Assembly: GCA_033764075.1 (NCBI GenBank)
Contig: JANRJH010000020.1
Location: forward strand, 1-64,000
Origin: M3007 sp033764075
Lineage (GTDB): Bacteria; Bacteroidota; Bacteroidia; Chitinophagales; Saprospiraceae
Direction of reading: 5' to 3'
DNA: 64,000 nucleotides
Below, in pieces: positions 16,625 to 25,753 of the stretch. Every line of letters begins with the position of its first letter. The first letter of the stretch is position 1. Position numbers and translations under genes: made by a program. The notes beneath the pieces are model-generated. The model saw only the letters and a program-made list of their open reading frames with translations, had not been told where the DNA came from and searched no databases.

Positions 16625-17968
16625 TTACAATTTCTCGCGCACAAAATCCCCAACAGCAAGCACCACCTGTTCACCGCTACCCTGATCTTTAAACGCAACC
16701 ACCCCTTTCCCCATCTCCTCATCCCCAACAATCCCCACCCACGGAATATTCCGCTTGGCCGCGTACTCAAACGGTTTTTTCAGCTTGCCCGGCTCGGGGT
16801 ACACCTCGGCGGATACGCCCAGCGACCTGAGCCCGGACGCGCACCGGAACGCGTATTGGTGCGTGGCCTCGTCGAAGGCCGCCAGGAGCACCTGCACGCC
16901 CGACTGCAGCGATTCGGGGAATACCCCCAGCGTTTCCATCACGTCGTAAATACGGTCGGCGCCAAAAGAGATGCCCACGCCCGACAGGCCCGGCATGCCG
17001 AATACGCCGGTGAGGTCGGCGTAACGACCGCCGCCGCCGATGCTGCCCATTTGCACGCCATTGGCCGCCACTTCGAGGATGCAGCCGGTGTAGTAGGTGA
17101 GGCCTCGGGCGAGGGTGACGTCGAAGCGCAACTCGTTGTGGAGCGCGCTGCCCTGCAGGTAGCCGAGCATCTGATCTACCTCGGCGAGCCCGTGGCGGCC
17201 GGTCTCGCTTTTTTCAAACGGCTTGCGCAGGGCCTCCAGGCTGGAGCCGGCCAAAATACCCTCAATCAGTTCGATCGCTGCGCTGCCGATGCCGCGTTCG
17301 GCGAGTTCCTTGCGCACACCGTCGATGCCGATCTTGTCCAGTTTGTCGATGGCCACCGTCATGTCCATAAACCGGTCGGCGATGCCGGCGGCCTCGGCGA
17401 TGCCGAACAAGATCTTGCGGTTGTTGTACTTGATGGTCACGGGTACCTTTAGCGCCTGAAAAGCGCTGTCGTATATCTGGATGAGTTCGGCCTCGTAGAG
17501 CAGGCTGTCGGAGCCGATCACATCGGCGTCGCACTGGTAGAATTCGCGGTAGCGGCCTTTTTGCGGACGGTCGGCGCGCCACACCGGCTGTATCTGGTAG
17601 CGTTTGAAGGGGAACACCAGTTCGTGCCGGTGCATGACCACGTAGCGCGCGAAGGGCACGGTGAGGTCGTAGCGGAGTCCGCGCCGGCTGATGTCGGGCA
17701 ACAGGCGGTTCGAGTCGCGGTTGGCCAGGGCTCCCGCATCGGCGTCCTTGAGGAAGTCGCCGTTATTCAGGATTTTGAACAGCAGTTTATCGCCCTCGTC
17801 GCCGTATTTGCCGGTGAGGGTGCTCAGGTTTTCCATGCTGGGCGTCTCCAGGGGCTGGAAGCCATACAGGGAAAAGGTGCTGCGAATGGTATCGAAAATG
17901 AAATTGCGTTTTCGGACCTGTTCGGGTCCGAAGTCGCGCGTGCCTTCGGGCAACCCCGGTTTTTGCAT
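16625..17968 (-). CDS. hisS: Histidyl-tRNA synthetase
   Basis: This class II synthetase of 447 residues charges tRNA-His. Visible features: KPGLPEGTRDFGPEQ at the N-terminus, motif 2 (VWRADRPQKGRYREFYQCDAD), the histidine-specific LARGLTYYTGCILEV (HisA motif 1), GGGGRYADL, and a C-terminal anticodon-binding domain. A GTG at 17995 would add nine residues and overlap the upstream gene's stop; ATG 17968 fits the family start and is preferred. It follows a small membrane protein gene on the same strand, and the two are probably co-transcribed from 18497-18504. Confidence 0.97.
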   Translation of the reverse strand: MQKPGLPEGTRDFGPEQVRKRNFIFDTIRSTFSLYGFQPLETPSMENLSTLTGKYGDEGDKLLFKILNNGDFLKDADAGALANRDSNRLLPDISRRGLRYDLTVPFARYVVMHRHELVFPFKRYQIQPVWRADRPQKGRYREFYQCDADVIGSDSLLYEAELIQIYDSAFQALKVPVTIKYNNRKILFGIAEAAGIADRFMDMTVAIDKLDKIGIDGVRKELAERGIGSAAIELIEGILAGSSLEALRKPFEKSETGRHGLAEVDQMLGYLQGSALHNELRFDVTLARGLTYYTGCILEVAANGVQMGSIGGGGRYADLTGVFGMPGLSGVGISFGADRIYDVMETLGVFPESLQSGVQVLLAAFDEATHQYAFRCASGLRSLGVSAEVYPEPGKLKKPFEYAAKRNIPWVGIVGDEEMGKGVVAFKDQGSGEQVVLAVGDFVREKL

Positions 17969-17987
17969 GTGCGTTCGTTTTTTTTGA

Positions 17988-18461
17988 TCATCCACCGGCG
18001 GCCATCACGGCGGCCACGGTGCTGAACAACAACCCTTTGGGGGCCAGTGAAGCGAGGATAAGCAATACGCCAATGGTGGTGTAGATGGCCAGCTTGCGGT
18101 GTTTTTGCTCGTCGGTAGCGGCTTTTTTGGACAATGTGCGGCCCAGCTGGATCATCACCACGGCCAGCAGCATCATGGTGATGTGCTCCACGGCGAAGTA
18201 GCGCATCCAGCCGTCTTTCATGGCGGCGCCCATGTCGGCAAAGGCCGCTTTGGTCCACTGGCTGACGCCGGCGTACAGGATCAGGCCGAGGAGCAACTGC
18301 AGGTGGGTGAGTCCCAGCAGTGCTGCGGAGGCCGTGTTGTCGGTTTTTACGTACGGTTTTTTGCCGAACCAGCCGGTGTAGGCGCGATACAGGACAAAAA
18401 CGAGCGCTGCCAGCAACAGGTAGCGGTTGTAGGAATGGAGGGAGACAAGGAAGCTATTCAT
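17988..18461 (-). CDS. Small four-helix membrane protein
   Basis: This 157-residue protein has four predicted membrane helices (about 12-28, 45-65, 87-108 and 128-150). It contains conserved-looking LHSYNRY near the start and EHITMM in helix 3, both with histidines. Proteins of this shape in the phylum are often labelled cytochrome b-like, but heme binding cannot be shown from sequence. It is upstream of hisS, with 19 bases between the stop and the hisS ATG. Confidence 0.7.
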   Translation of the reverse strand: MNSFLVSLHSYNRYLLLAALVFVLYRAYTGWFGKKPYVKTDNTASAALLGLTHLQLLLGLILYAGVSQWTKAAFADMGAAMKDGWMRYFAVEHITMMLLAVVMIQLGRTLSKKAATDEQKHRKLAIYTTIGVLLILASLAPKGLLFSTVAAVMAAGG

Positions 18462-18496
18462 GGACAGTGTGGGTTGGAAATGGCATGTTAGGACGG

Positions 18497-18504
18497 CAAA
18501 TATA
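18497..18504 (-). promoter_or_regulatory. -7 promoter element for the membrane protein-hisS unit
   Basis: The minus strand reads TATATTTG, a perfect TAnnTTTG match, 36 bases before the start of the membrane protein gene. Confidence 0.55.
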
Positions 18505-18556
18505 GGCTAACCAACCAAAAAGCTGCGCAAAGGTTCCTCGTTTAGCTTCCTGAACG

Positions 18557-18564
18557 TAGGTTTG
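18557..18564 (+). promoter_or_regulatory. -7 promoter element for nhaD
   Basis: TAGGTTTG matches TAnnTTTG and lies 21 bases before the nhaD ATG, back to back with the minus-strand promoter at 18497-18504. Confidence 0.55.
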
Positions 18565-18585
18565 CGCACTAATTTTTGAAAAGTT

Positions 18586-19869
18586 ATGGATTGGCTGATC
18601 ATACTCATTTTTGTTGCCGGTTACCTGGCCATTGTGTTTGAACACACCATTAACCTGAACAAGGCGGCCAGCGCGTTGCTGACGGGCGTTTTGTGCTGGA
18701 CCGTTTATATCCTGACCGAACACGACAAAGAGGCGGTCGTTCATCACCTGCACACCCACCTGGCGGAGGTTTCGGGCATCCTGTTTTTCCTGCTTGGCGC
18801 CATGGTCATTGTGGAGTTGATCGACGCGCACGACGGGTTTGAGGTCATTACCGAACGCATCCGCACCACGAGCAAACGACGGTTGTTGTGGGTGGTTGCG
18901 CTCATCACGTTTTTCCTGTCGGCGCTTTTGGATAACCTCACCACCACCATAGTTATGGTCAGCCTGTTGCGCAAGCTGCTGGGCGACGCAGAAGACCGCC
19001 TGTTTTTTGCCGGGATCATTGTGGTTGCTGCGAACGCCGGCGGCGCCTGGTCGCCCCTGGGGGATGTGACCACCACCATGTTGTGGATCGGCGGGCAGAT
19101 TACCCCGGCGAACATCATCCTGTCACTTTTCCTGCCGAGTCTGGTTTGTTTGTTGGCGCCACTACTCATGTTGTCGCTTCGGATGAAAGGAAGGGTGACA
19201 CCACCCGAGAAAAAACACCTGACAGCCTCGGACTGCACGCCTTTTGAGCGAAACGCCACCTTCGGCATCGGCGTCGGGTCGCTGTTGTTTGTTCCGGTGT
19301 TCAAGACCGTCACCCACCTGCCACCCTTCATGGGTATGCTTTTTGGGTTGGGGACTATGTGGGTACTGACGGAGATGATTCACGCCGACAAGGACGAGGC
19401 CGACAAGGACCCGCGTTCGGTCAACCACGCGCTGCGCAAGATCGACACGCCCAGCATCCTGTTTTTCATGGGCATACTCATTGCGGTTTCCGCACTGCAA
19501 AGTTGTGGACTGTTGCCCGCGCTTGCCGGCTGGCTGGATCGAACGGTGGGTAACGTCACCTTGATCGGCATCCTGATCGGGCTGTTGTCGGCTGTGGTCG
19601 ACAACGTGCCGCTGCTGGCGGCCGCGCAGGGCATGTACGAAGGCGTTTACGCCACCGATGATTATTTCTGGGAGTTGATCGCCTATTGCACAGGCACGGG
19701 CGGCAGCGCCCTCATCATCGGCTCTGCGGCCGGCGTGGCAGCCATGGGCATGGAAAAGATCACGTTTTTCTGGTACCTCAAACGCGTCACTTTTTGGGCG
19801 CTCATCGGGTATTTTGCCGGCGTCGGCGTATATATCGTGCAGTACAACCTCATGCATCCCCCCCATTAG
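18586..19869 (+). CDS. nhaD: NhaD-type Na+/H+ antiporter
   Basis: This 427-residue inner membrane protein has ten to twelve helices and belongs to the ion transporter superfamily. Features typical of NhaD are LFFLLGAMVIVELIDAH, FFLSALLDNLTTTIVM with the helix-break D and N residues, NAGGAWSPLGDVTTTMLWI, and a second DNVPLLAAAQGM segment in the C-terminal half, giving the internal repeat. It would expel sodium in exchange for protons, which fits a marine or saline lifestyle. Its last codons and stop are part of a 34-35 bp tandem repeat. Confidence 0.92.
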   Translation: MDWLIILIFVAGYLAIVFEHTINLNKAASALLTGVLCWTVYILTEHDKEAVVHHLHTHLAEVSGILFFLLGAMVIVELIDAHDGFEVITERIRTTSKRRLLWVVALITFFLSALLDNLTTTIVMVSLLRKLLGDAEDRLFFAGIIVVAANAGGAWSPLGDVTTTMLWIGGQITPANIILSLFLPSLVCLLAPLLMLSLRMKGRVTPPEKKHLTASDCTPFERNATFGIGVGSLLFVPVFKTVTHLPPFMGMLFGLGTMWVLTEMIHADKDEADKDPRSVNHALRKIDTPSILFFMGILIAVSALQSCGLLPALAGWLDRTVGNVTLIGILIGLLSAVVDNVPLLAAAQGMYEGVYATDDYFWELIAYCTGTGGSALIIGSAAGVAAMGMEKITFFWYLKRVTFWALIGYFAGVGVYIVQYNLMHPPH

Positions 19870-19924
19870 CCCACGGCTTCAGCCCATGCATCCCCCCCCA
19901 TTAGCCCACGGCTTCAGCCGTGGG
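19851..19924. repeat. Tandem repeat of 34-35 bp with a REP-like hairpin
   Basis: Two direct copies (19851-19884 and 19885-19919) start CATGCATCCCCCC and end CACGGCTTCAGCC, differing by one C. The first copy contains the final codons and stop of nhaD. The second ends in a near-perfect hairpin, CCCACGGCT / AGCCGTGGG (19905-19924), of the kind seen in REP-type repeats. It lies exactly between two convergent genes and could also end transcription. Confidence 0.8.
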
Positions 19925-20576
19925 ACCCAGAAAAAGGAACAAAAGGGTTATTCCCCATCTCATGCCGGATCGTAGTCGCCGGCCCATGCCCCGGAAAAAC
20001 CACCGTTTCACCCGGGAGCGCGTACAACTCCCGGCGAATGCTTTGTGCGAGGGTGGAAAAATCGCCCCCTGGCAGGTCGGTCCGGCCGATGCTTTCCCAA
20101 AACAGCACGTCGCCGCCCAGCACAAATGCGTCTGATTCGCAATAAAAAGAGATGCTGCCCGGCGAGTGGCCCGGGGTGAACAGCACGCGCAGTTCGGAGC
20201 GGCCGAACCGGATGACGTCTCCAGGTTGTAATAACGCCCCTGCAGACGGCGAAGGTTCTGCATCGGGAATGCCGTACATGCGGCATACCTCGGGATAGCG
20301 TTCCAGAATCACCTCTTCGAGCGGATGGATCTCGGGTCGGAGCCCCCAGGTCCGGTAAACAAATGCATTGCCAAATACATGATCCAGGTGAGCGTGGGTA
20401 TTCAGCAGACGCACCGGTGTCAATTCCCGTTCTTTGATGGCCGAGACCAGTCGCTTTTGCTCCGCCTGGGTGTACATGCCGGGGTCGACGATCACGCATT
20501 CACGGCTGTCCTCGTCCCACACCAAATAGGCATTTTCGGCAAACGGATTGACTTCCAATACAAGTACCTGAGTCAT
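19914..20576 (-). CDS. MBL-fold metallo-hydrolase (glyoxalase II-like)
   Basis: This 220-residue protein has the metallo-beta-lactamase signature THAHLDH (metal ligands H, H, D, H), then FTPGHSPGS, GGDVLFWESIGRTD and FPGHGPATT, the further ligands of the glyoxalase II/YcbL branch. It probably hydrolyses a thioester or similar ester in the cytoplasm. Its last few residues (FSGSHG) are encoded by the edge of the REP-like repeat, suggesting the end has been altered. It starts 3 bases after the stop of the secreted protein gene on the same strand. Confidence 0.88.
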   Translation of the reverse strand: MTQVLVLEVNPFAENAYLVWDEDSRECVIVDPGMYTQAEQKRLVSAIKERELTPVRLLNTHAHLDHVFGNAFVYRTWGLRPEIHPLEEVILERYPEVCRMYGIPDAEPSPSAGALLQPGDVIRFGRSELRVLFTPGHSPGSISFYCESDAFVLGGDVLFWESIGRTDLPGGDFSTLAQSIRRELYALPGETVVFPGHGPATTIRHEMGNNPFVPFSGSHG

Positions 20577-20579
20577 TTT

Positions 20580-22901
20580 TTACTGTTTCACAAACAATTG
20601 CTCGACAATTTGCCCACCGCTGTTTACGCGTAAGGTGTATGTGCCGGTAGGCCAGGCCGCTACCGGCACAACGATGTTGCGGTCGGACGGGTTACTTTGC
20701 GTGTACACCTTGCGGCCAAGGGCGTCGAATATTTCCAGCTGATCGGCAGCCAGTGTCCCGGTGTGGATGGTGATTTCGCTGACGGCCGGATTGGGGAAGA
20801 CCCGGACCGGCGCGGCGGAGGTCGCCGGGTTATCGGCAGATACCACCGGTTCGAAACGGAGCCAAACGGTATCCAGCGCCTCCGGCACCGCCAAAGGTAT
20901 GGATTCTCCGTTTGCGTTGATGCCGATGATGCCCTCAATCGGTATGGTGAGGGGTACCATTCGACTTTGGGTGCGATCGCCGATGTCGATGATGATGATG
21001 AAATCCAGTTGAACGTTCAGTTCGGCGATCCGGCCGTAACCATTGGCGCCCACGCCGTTCTTGCGCACAAAAGCCATGTCCATCTGGTGTTTGGCCGGCA
21101 AGTCGTAGGGCAACCACATGATGTAGTTGCTGAAGCCGAGAAAGGAATTGGCGTCGTAGTTGGCGTCGAAGCCCGATTTGACCATCTCCGGATAACGGAG
21201 GGCGAAGGCGAGTCCGTAGAGGTCGAAAACCGGCTCTTGCGCACTGCCCACCAGGATTTCGGCTTCCAGTTGGAGCGAGCCCGGGTCGCCGGGGTTTATA
21301 TCAATGGTATCGGTAGCGAAACGCACCCTGAGCTTGGGTGCGCTGCCGCCAACGGGGGCGGGAAAAATATCCAGGGGGCTGTAGTGCAGCGGGATCACGC
21401 CCGCATCGAAGTCGTTGACCATGCCGTTCCCGTCGGCGTCGGCGTGTTTGTCGTTGACACCGCCGGCGTGCGAGGGCCAGTTGGGCGTGTACTGCGGCAA
21501 CCAGTTGGTGTGCGCTTCCGGGCGGGGCGGGCCGCTGTGGATGTAGCTGAGGCCCATGTTCAGCAAATCGGCTGCGTTGGCTTTGCGGTCGCCGTTGGCG
21601 TCTCCGGGCAGCACGTAATCCGTCGGTGTTGTCAGCGCGCCATAGCTTTGTTGCCAGGCGTCGGTAAACAGCAGTTTGGTTTGTGTGGAGAGGCAGGTGC
21701 CGTTCCGCCAGGTGGTGAGGGTGCTGCGGAAGGTGCCGCTGTGCGGGTACCAATGGCTGACCGTATCCCACTGGTTGTTATCGAAAATGGGGGAGCCGTC
21801 GCCGAAATCGAGCTGAGAAAACTGATAGTTACCGTGCGCACGGTTGGTGAACAACACCGTGTATCCTTCGGCAGGGCCGCCGCCGACCGTCTCGTAGTGC
21901 ATATCGGCGCCGCAGGAGCCCTGGGCGGCAGCGCAAGGCCCGGCCCACCAGGTAGTAACCCCTGCACGCATGGCTTCGCATTCATTGGTGTAGGTGACCC
22001 CGTCGCACCCGCATACAGGCACATAAACGCTGTCGGTACAGGCGCCCGGCAACGCTTTAAATCCGTTGCGAACGCATCCCACCGTGTCCAGTGCCACTTG
22101 CTGGCAGCGCTCACCGGAGCAAGCCTGCCCGGAACCATCCAGCACGGTGTACGCCACACAAACCAGGTGGTTGCCGGGTTGGGGCAAGGTATAGCTGAAG
22201 GTATCTGCTGTCGAGAGGGTGACGTTGCCTTCCGAAAGGTACCAGCGCACCTGATCCAGTTGGCCGGCAGTGGTGTCCGACGGCGTCAGGTAGCCGGCGA
22301 GTGTATTGCCTACAGCCGACAGGTAGACGTCGTACCCACACCAGGCGGGGTGGTCGGAAGAAATAGTCACCTCCCGGCAGTCGGCAGCGTAACATCCGCT
22401 ATGGTCGTTTATCGTGAGGCAAACATCGTAGGCACCCTCCCCCGGGAACGTGTGCTCCACCGTGTTGCCGACGGCCGACGCGCCGTCGCCAAAGGTCCAA
22501 AGGCATTGATCGGGTGAGATATGATCAGGGACAGTGGCTTCAAAGTGCCGGGTGTAGGCGCTGATGGCGTCGGCCTTCACCGAAAAAAAAGCGACGCATT
22601 TCGGGAACTTCGAAGCGCACGTGACCGATACATCGGGCAGGCTGTCGTAGGCACAACCGAAGGATTTGGCGGCTACATGCGCGTCGAAGAGAATTTTGCT
22701 TCCGGCAGAAAAGGTGTCAAGCCCGCCCAGCGCCCAATACACAGCGCCGGTTTGCAAGTCGACCAGCGTTGTGCCACATCCCGGCGTTGAAACCCCTACC
22801 CAGCCCGGACGGGTGCAGGTGGATTGGGCATTGGCCCCCGAAGCCCCGGCGAGCAGGGCAAAAGCGGTCAGAAGACAAAAGGCAAAACGGCTGAGATTCA
22901 T
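20580..22901 (-). CDS. Secreted T9SS cargo with PKD, Kazal-like and dockerin-like modules
   Basis: This protein of about 773 residues is likely exported to the cell surface. In order: signal peptide (1-26, ending GANAQ); PKD-like domain (LWTFGDG, about 130-182); further Ig-like segment; Kazal-like module 288-323, with cysteines C288, C297, C299, C308 and C323 and the CGCDGVTYTNEC pattern; a second PKD-like FGDG (about 365); two dockerin-like calcium loops (GDANGDRKANAADLL 432-446, DADGNGMVNDFD 487-498); a cohesin-like or Ig region; and a type A sorting domain with VFPNPAVSEI near the end. ATG 22901 is chosen over the upstream start at 22922 because the signal peptide begins there. Its ligand or target is unknown. 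Confidence 0.88.
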   Translation of the reverse strand: MNLSRFAFCLLTAFALLAGASGANAQSTCTRPGWVGVSTPGCGTTLVDLQTGAVYWALGGLDTFSAGSKILFDAHVAAKSFGCAYDSLPDVSVTCASKFPKCVAFFSVKADAISAYTRHFEATVPDHISPDQCLWTFGDGASAVGNTVEHTFPGEGAYDVCLTINDHSGCYAADCREVTISSDHPAWCGYDVYLSAVGNTLAGYLTPSDTTAGQLDQVRWYLSEGNVTLSTADTFSYTLPQPGNHLVCVAYTVLDGSGQACSGERCQQVALDTVGCVRNGFKALPGACTDSVYVPVCGCDGVTYTNECEAMRAGVTTWWAGPCAAAQGSCGADMHYETVGGGPAEGYTVLFTNRAHGNYQFSQLDFGDGSPIFDNNQWDTVSHWYPHSGTFRSTLTTWRNGTCLSTQTKLLFTDAWQQSYGALTTPTDYVLPGDANGDRKANAADLLNMGLSYIHSGPPRPEAHTNWLPQYTPNWPSHAGGVNDKHADADGNGMVNDFDAGVIPLHYSPLDIFPAPVGGSAPKLRVRFATDTIDINPGDPGSLQLEAEILVGSAQEPVFDLYGLAFALRYPEMVKSGFDANYDANSFLGFSNYIMWLPYDLPAKHQMDMAFVRKNGVGANGYGRIAELNVQLDFIIIIDIGDRTQSRMVPLTIPIEGIIGINANGESIPLAVPEALDTVWLRFEPVVSADNPATSAAPVRVFPNPAVSEITIHTGTLAADQLEIFDALGRKVYTQSNPSDRNIVVPVAAWPTGTYTLRVNSGGQIVEQLFVKQ

Positions 22902-23112
22902 GCGCGGGCGTATTGTAAGCACCAGATATGGAACAAATCACGGCGCAATAAGCTTAAGAACACCTGAATGCGCCATCGGGTTGGGGTAATTTTGTTAAAC
23001 CCTTTTCCCCAATGATACAAAAGTCCGGAACGTTGATAAAGAAGTAAAATACAATTATCAGGATTTGTCATATTTTTTTCTTAAATTTTAAAAAACAATT
23101 AACTGATTGACA

Positions 23113-23120
23113 TAACTTTG
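23113..23120 (+). promoter_or_regulatory. -7 promoter element for the 23147 gene
   Basis: TAACTTTG, a perfect TAnnTTTG match, lies in an AT-rich region 26 bases before the TTG start. It supports transcription beginning near 23127. Confidence 0.6.
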
Positions 23121-23146
23121 CACAAAAGAATTATCCGATAAAAACT

Positions 23147-24592
23147 TTGTTTGGAGAAAAACTGATTACCCTTTTACTGGGTTTCGACAAATACACGTTG
23201 AACCGGTTGCGCAAGTTTTTACTGTCGCCTTTTTTCAACGAGCAACAGGACGTGGTTAACCTGTTTGAACACCTCAATGCGGTCATCCGCCGGGGTGAAA
23301 GTGCACTTCAGCGCCTGGGCACGGAGGATGTGTGGGCGGTTGTTTACCCGGGCGTCCCGTTTGACGAGATGCAATTGCGCCGGTTGACTTCGGAGCTTAC
23401 CCAGCTCACCCTGCGTTTCCTGGCGGTGCAGCACTGGCTTGCTGGGCCGTATGCAGAAGAGTTGACGTTGCAGCCGCTGCTCAACCGCCCGGAAACGGCC
23501 AAGCACCTGGCCGGTGTTGAACGGCGTCTGGAACGAATTTTGGAAGAACGGAAGCACCGAATGTCGGCAACAGACTACCAGTCCGCGTATATTATGTACT
23601 GGAATATGTTCAGCCAGAATACCGGGGTGCTGAGTACCACGGGTTACGCGGGCCGCCTCGTGCCGGCAGACTATGCGCTGGACTGCCTGTATGCCATTCA
23701 GAAACTGAAATTTTATGTGGCCTGGCTGCTGTACAGGCACTTTCGTACGGCGCCGGACCAGTTACCGGTCATGGACGGGTTCTGGGCGTTCGTTTCCGAT
23801 CCGCGATTCGACAAAGAGACCCTGTTGGTGCTGTACCGGCAAGGGGCCGAAGCCCTGGAACATTTTGGAGACGAGACCTACTACCGTACCTTTGTCGATC
23901 ACCTGCAACGCCACAACAAAGAACTTGACCCCGGCGACCTGCGGGAACTTTATCAGCTGGCGCAAAATTACTGTGCCATGAAGATCAACCAGGGGCAAAC
24001 CGCCTATTATCAGGAGGTATTCCACCTGTATCAGATCCTGATCAGCACCGATCTGTTGTTGGCCGATGGTCAATTGTCGGAGGGTTTGTACAAGAACATC
24101 ATCACTGCCGGTCTGCGGGTTGGCGAATATGCCTGGGCGGAGCAGTTTATCCAGTCATACGCGGAAAAACTGCCGGCCAACATCCGGGAAAACGCCCGAA
24201 CGTTCAATCTGGCCAACCTGTACTCCCATCAGAAGCGGCATGACAAAGTGATCGAGTTGCTGCGCAACGTGGAGTACAGCGATGTCGTGTATGCCCTCAG
24301 CGCCAAGCTGATCCTGGTGCGCACCTATTATGAATCGGACGAATGGAATGCCCTGGACTCGCTGATCGACAGTTTTCGCATATACTTGCAGCGCAATAAG
24401 TTGATATCCAAATCTTTGAAAAGTCAATACAGTCAATTTTTACGTTTTGTGCGCAGGCTCATTTCGCTTCGGCCGGGCGATGCAGCAGGCCGGGAATTGC
24501 TTCATCGGCAGATTGCCGGATGTGAACACCTGATGTCCAAACAATGGCTGTTGGAAAAAACCAAAGAAAATCATGCCGGTCAGATGCATTAA
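23147..24592 (+). CDS. Conserved-looking helical protein of unknown function
   Basis: This 481-residue protein has no signal peptide and no membrane segments. It is almost entirely helical, rich in Leu, Tyr and Arg, with the N-terminal pattern FDKYTLNRLRKFLLSPFFN and possible helical-repeat pairs from about 220 on. I recall similar RKFLxSPYFN-type proteins as multi-copy families in Saprospiria, but I cannot name a function. The start is TTG 23147, with an ATA three codons upstream as an alternative, so the first residues are uncertain. The stop lies 20 bases inside the PagL-like gene, indicating tight coupling. Confidence 0.75.
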   Translation: MFGEKLITLLLGFDKYTLNRLRKFLLSPFFNEQQDVVNLFEHLNAVIRRGESALQRLGTEDVWAVVYPGVPFDEMQLRRLTSELTQLTLRFLAVQHWLAGPYAEELTLQPLLNRPETAKHLAGVERRLERILEERKHRMSATDYQSAYIMYWNMFSQNTGVLSTTGYAGRLVPADYALDCLYAIQKLKFYVAWLLYRHFRTAPDQLPVMDGFWAFVSDPRFDKETLLVLYRQGAEALEHFGDETYYRTFVDHLQRHNKELDPGDLRELYQLAQNYCAMKINQGQTAYYQEVFHLYQILISTDLLLADGQLSEGLYKNIITAGLRVGEYAWAEQFIQSYAEKLPANIRENARTFNLANLYSHQKRHDKVIELLRNVEYSDVVYALSAKLILVRTYYESDEWNALDSLIDSFRIYLQRNKLISKSLKSQYSQFLRFVRRLISLRPGDAAGRELLHRQIAGCEHLMSKQWLLEKTKENHAGQMH

Positions 24593-25712
24593 GCTGTTTG
24601 TTGTGATGGGTTGTCTGGGCGCCCCGCACTGGCTAAGGGCCCAGCCCCAAAACGTTCTCGGTTTTGAAGGGTCGCTTCACCGGGTAGAAATTGTGCGGCA
24701 CACCCGCAGCATGCGCATCAGCACCGGCGAACTCCTGTGGGCGGGAGACTTTGGTTTGCGGTGGCAGACGCGGGGCAATAAGCCCTGGCATGCCTGGCAT
24801 CGTTTTCCGGCATACGGTGTCTCTTTTTGCGTCTTTCCGAACGGCCCGGATGCGCATGGAACAGTGATCGGCGCCGTGCCGTATATGCAGGTGCCGGTAC
24901 TCCGGTTGTCGCCTGTGGAATTCAACCTGCGCGTCGGCACGGGTCTGTGTTATGTGACCGCTCCGTTTGATCCGGAAAAAAATCCGGAACAGAACGCCAT
25001 CGGATCGAGCATCAACAACATCACGCAGTTCCGCCTGGGTTTAGCGTTGCCCTATGCTACGCAGGGGTACCTCCAGGCGGGCGCCTCCTTCACCCATGTG
25101 TCCAACGGTTCCTCCCGCATGCCCAATCTAGGCATCAACCAGCCGGGCTATTTTATCCAGATGGCCTGGATGCTCGAGCCGACCCCGGAGAGCAGCTTTG
25201 TTCGCGCCGGTCTGGATGAGCCTTTGCCAAAGCGTTGGGGCGGCCTGGTCAATGGCGGCATGGCGTTTTCGCAGTACAAAACATACCAGGGCGCTATCTA
25301 CATGACTACCTTCGTTGGCGCCATGGCGCAATACGCGCTCAACCACACGAATCGGTTGACATTTGGGGTTGATAATGAATATTTTGCGCTTGCATACCAC
25401 GAAGGGATCAAGGAAGATGGGAAAATCGATCAGAAACAGGCACGCAGTTCGGCTACCCGGATTTCGCTGACCGCAGGCGACGAGATGTTGTTTGGTGACG
25501 TGAGCCTGCATGTGTTGTTCGGGGTGTATATCGGTGATCAGGCGCACCGGGTATCGACCTTTGCCAATGGCTCCTGGTACAACCGGTTGTCGGCGCGTTA
25601 CTATATCATTTATCCGGAATTGGAGCCGGTTAACCCCTACTTTGGGGTTACACTCAAGGCACACCGGAGTGTCGCTGAATTTGTCGCTTTAGAGTGTGGC
25701 GTGCGGTTTTAA
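24573..25712 (+). CDS. Acyloxyacyl hydrolase / PagL-like lipid A deacylase
   Basis: This 379-residue protein has a signal peptide ending LRAQ and a predicted outer-membrane beta-barrel. The key motif FTHVSNGSSRMPNLGIN contains H175 and S177, matching the His-x-Ser-Asn catalytic block of PagL, which removes an acyl chain from lipid A. It is longer than Pseudomonas PagL (about 150-190 residues) because of extra strands at both ends, as is usual in this phylum. It overlaps the end of the helical gene by 20 bases. The substrate is inferred from the family. Confidence 0.8.
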   Translation: MPVRCIKLFVVMGCLGAPHWLRAQPQNVLGFEGSLHRVEIVRHTRSMRISTGELLWAGDFGLRWQTRGNKPWHAWHRFPAYGVSFCVFPNGPDAHGTVIGAVPYMQVPVLRLSPVEFNLRVGTGLCYVTAPFDPEKNPEQNAIGSSINNITQFRLGLALPYATQGYLQAGASFTHVSNGSSRMPNLGINQPGYFIQMAWMLEPTPESSFVRAGLDEPLPKRWGGLVNGGMAFSQYKTYQGAIYMTTFVGAMAQYALNHTNRLTFGVDNEYFALAYHEGIKEDGKIDQKQARSSATRISLTAGDEMLFGDVSLHVLFGVYIGDQAHRVSTFANGSWYNRLSARYYIIYPELEPVNPYFGVTLKAHRSVAEFVALECGVRF

Positions 25713-25753
25713 GTAGTCAAACGCCCGTGAGTCGAATCATAAATGTTGTCACC

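Noticed and set aside
20697..22517. 606-residue open frame antisense to the Kazal/dockerin protein
   Set aside because: The minus-strand protein has a signal peptide, recognisable modules and a sorting domain.
24573..25712. Porin or generic barrel call
   Set aside because: The H175-x-S177-N block matches the catalytic segment of PagL-type deacylases.
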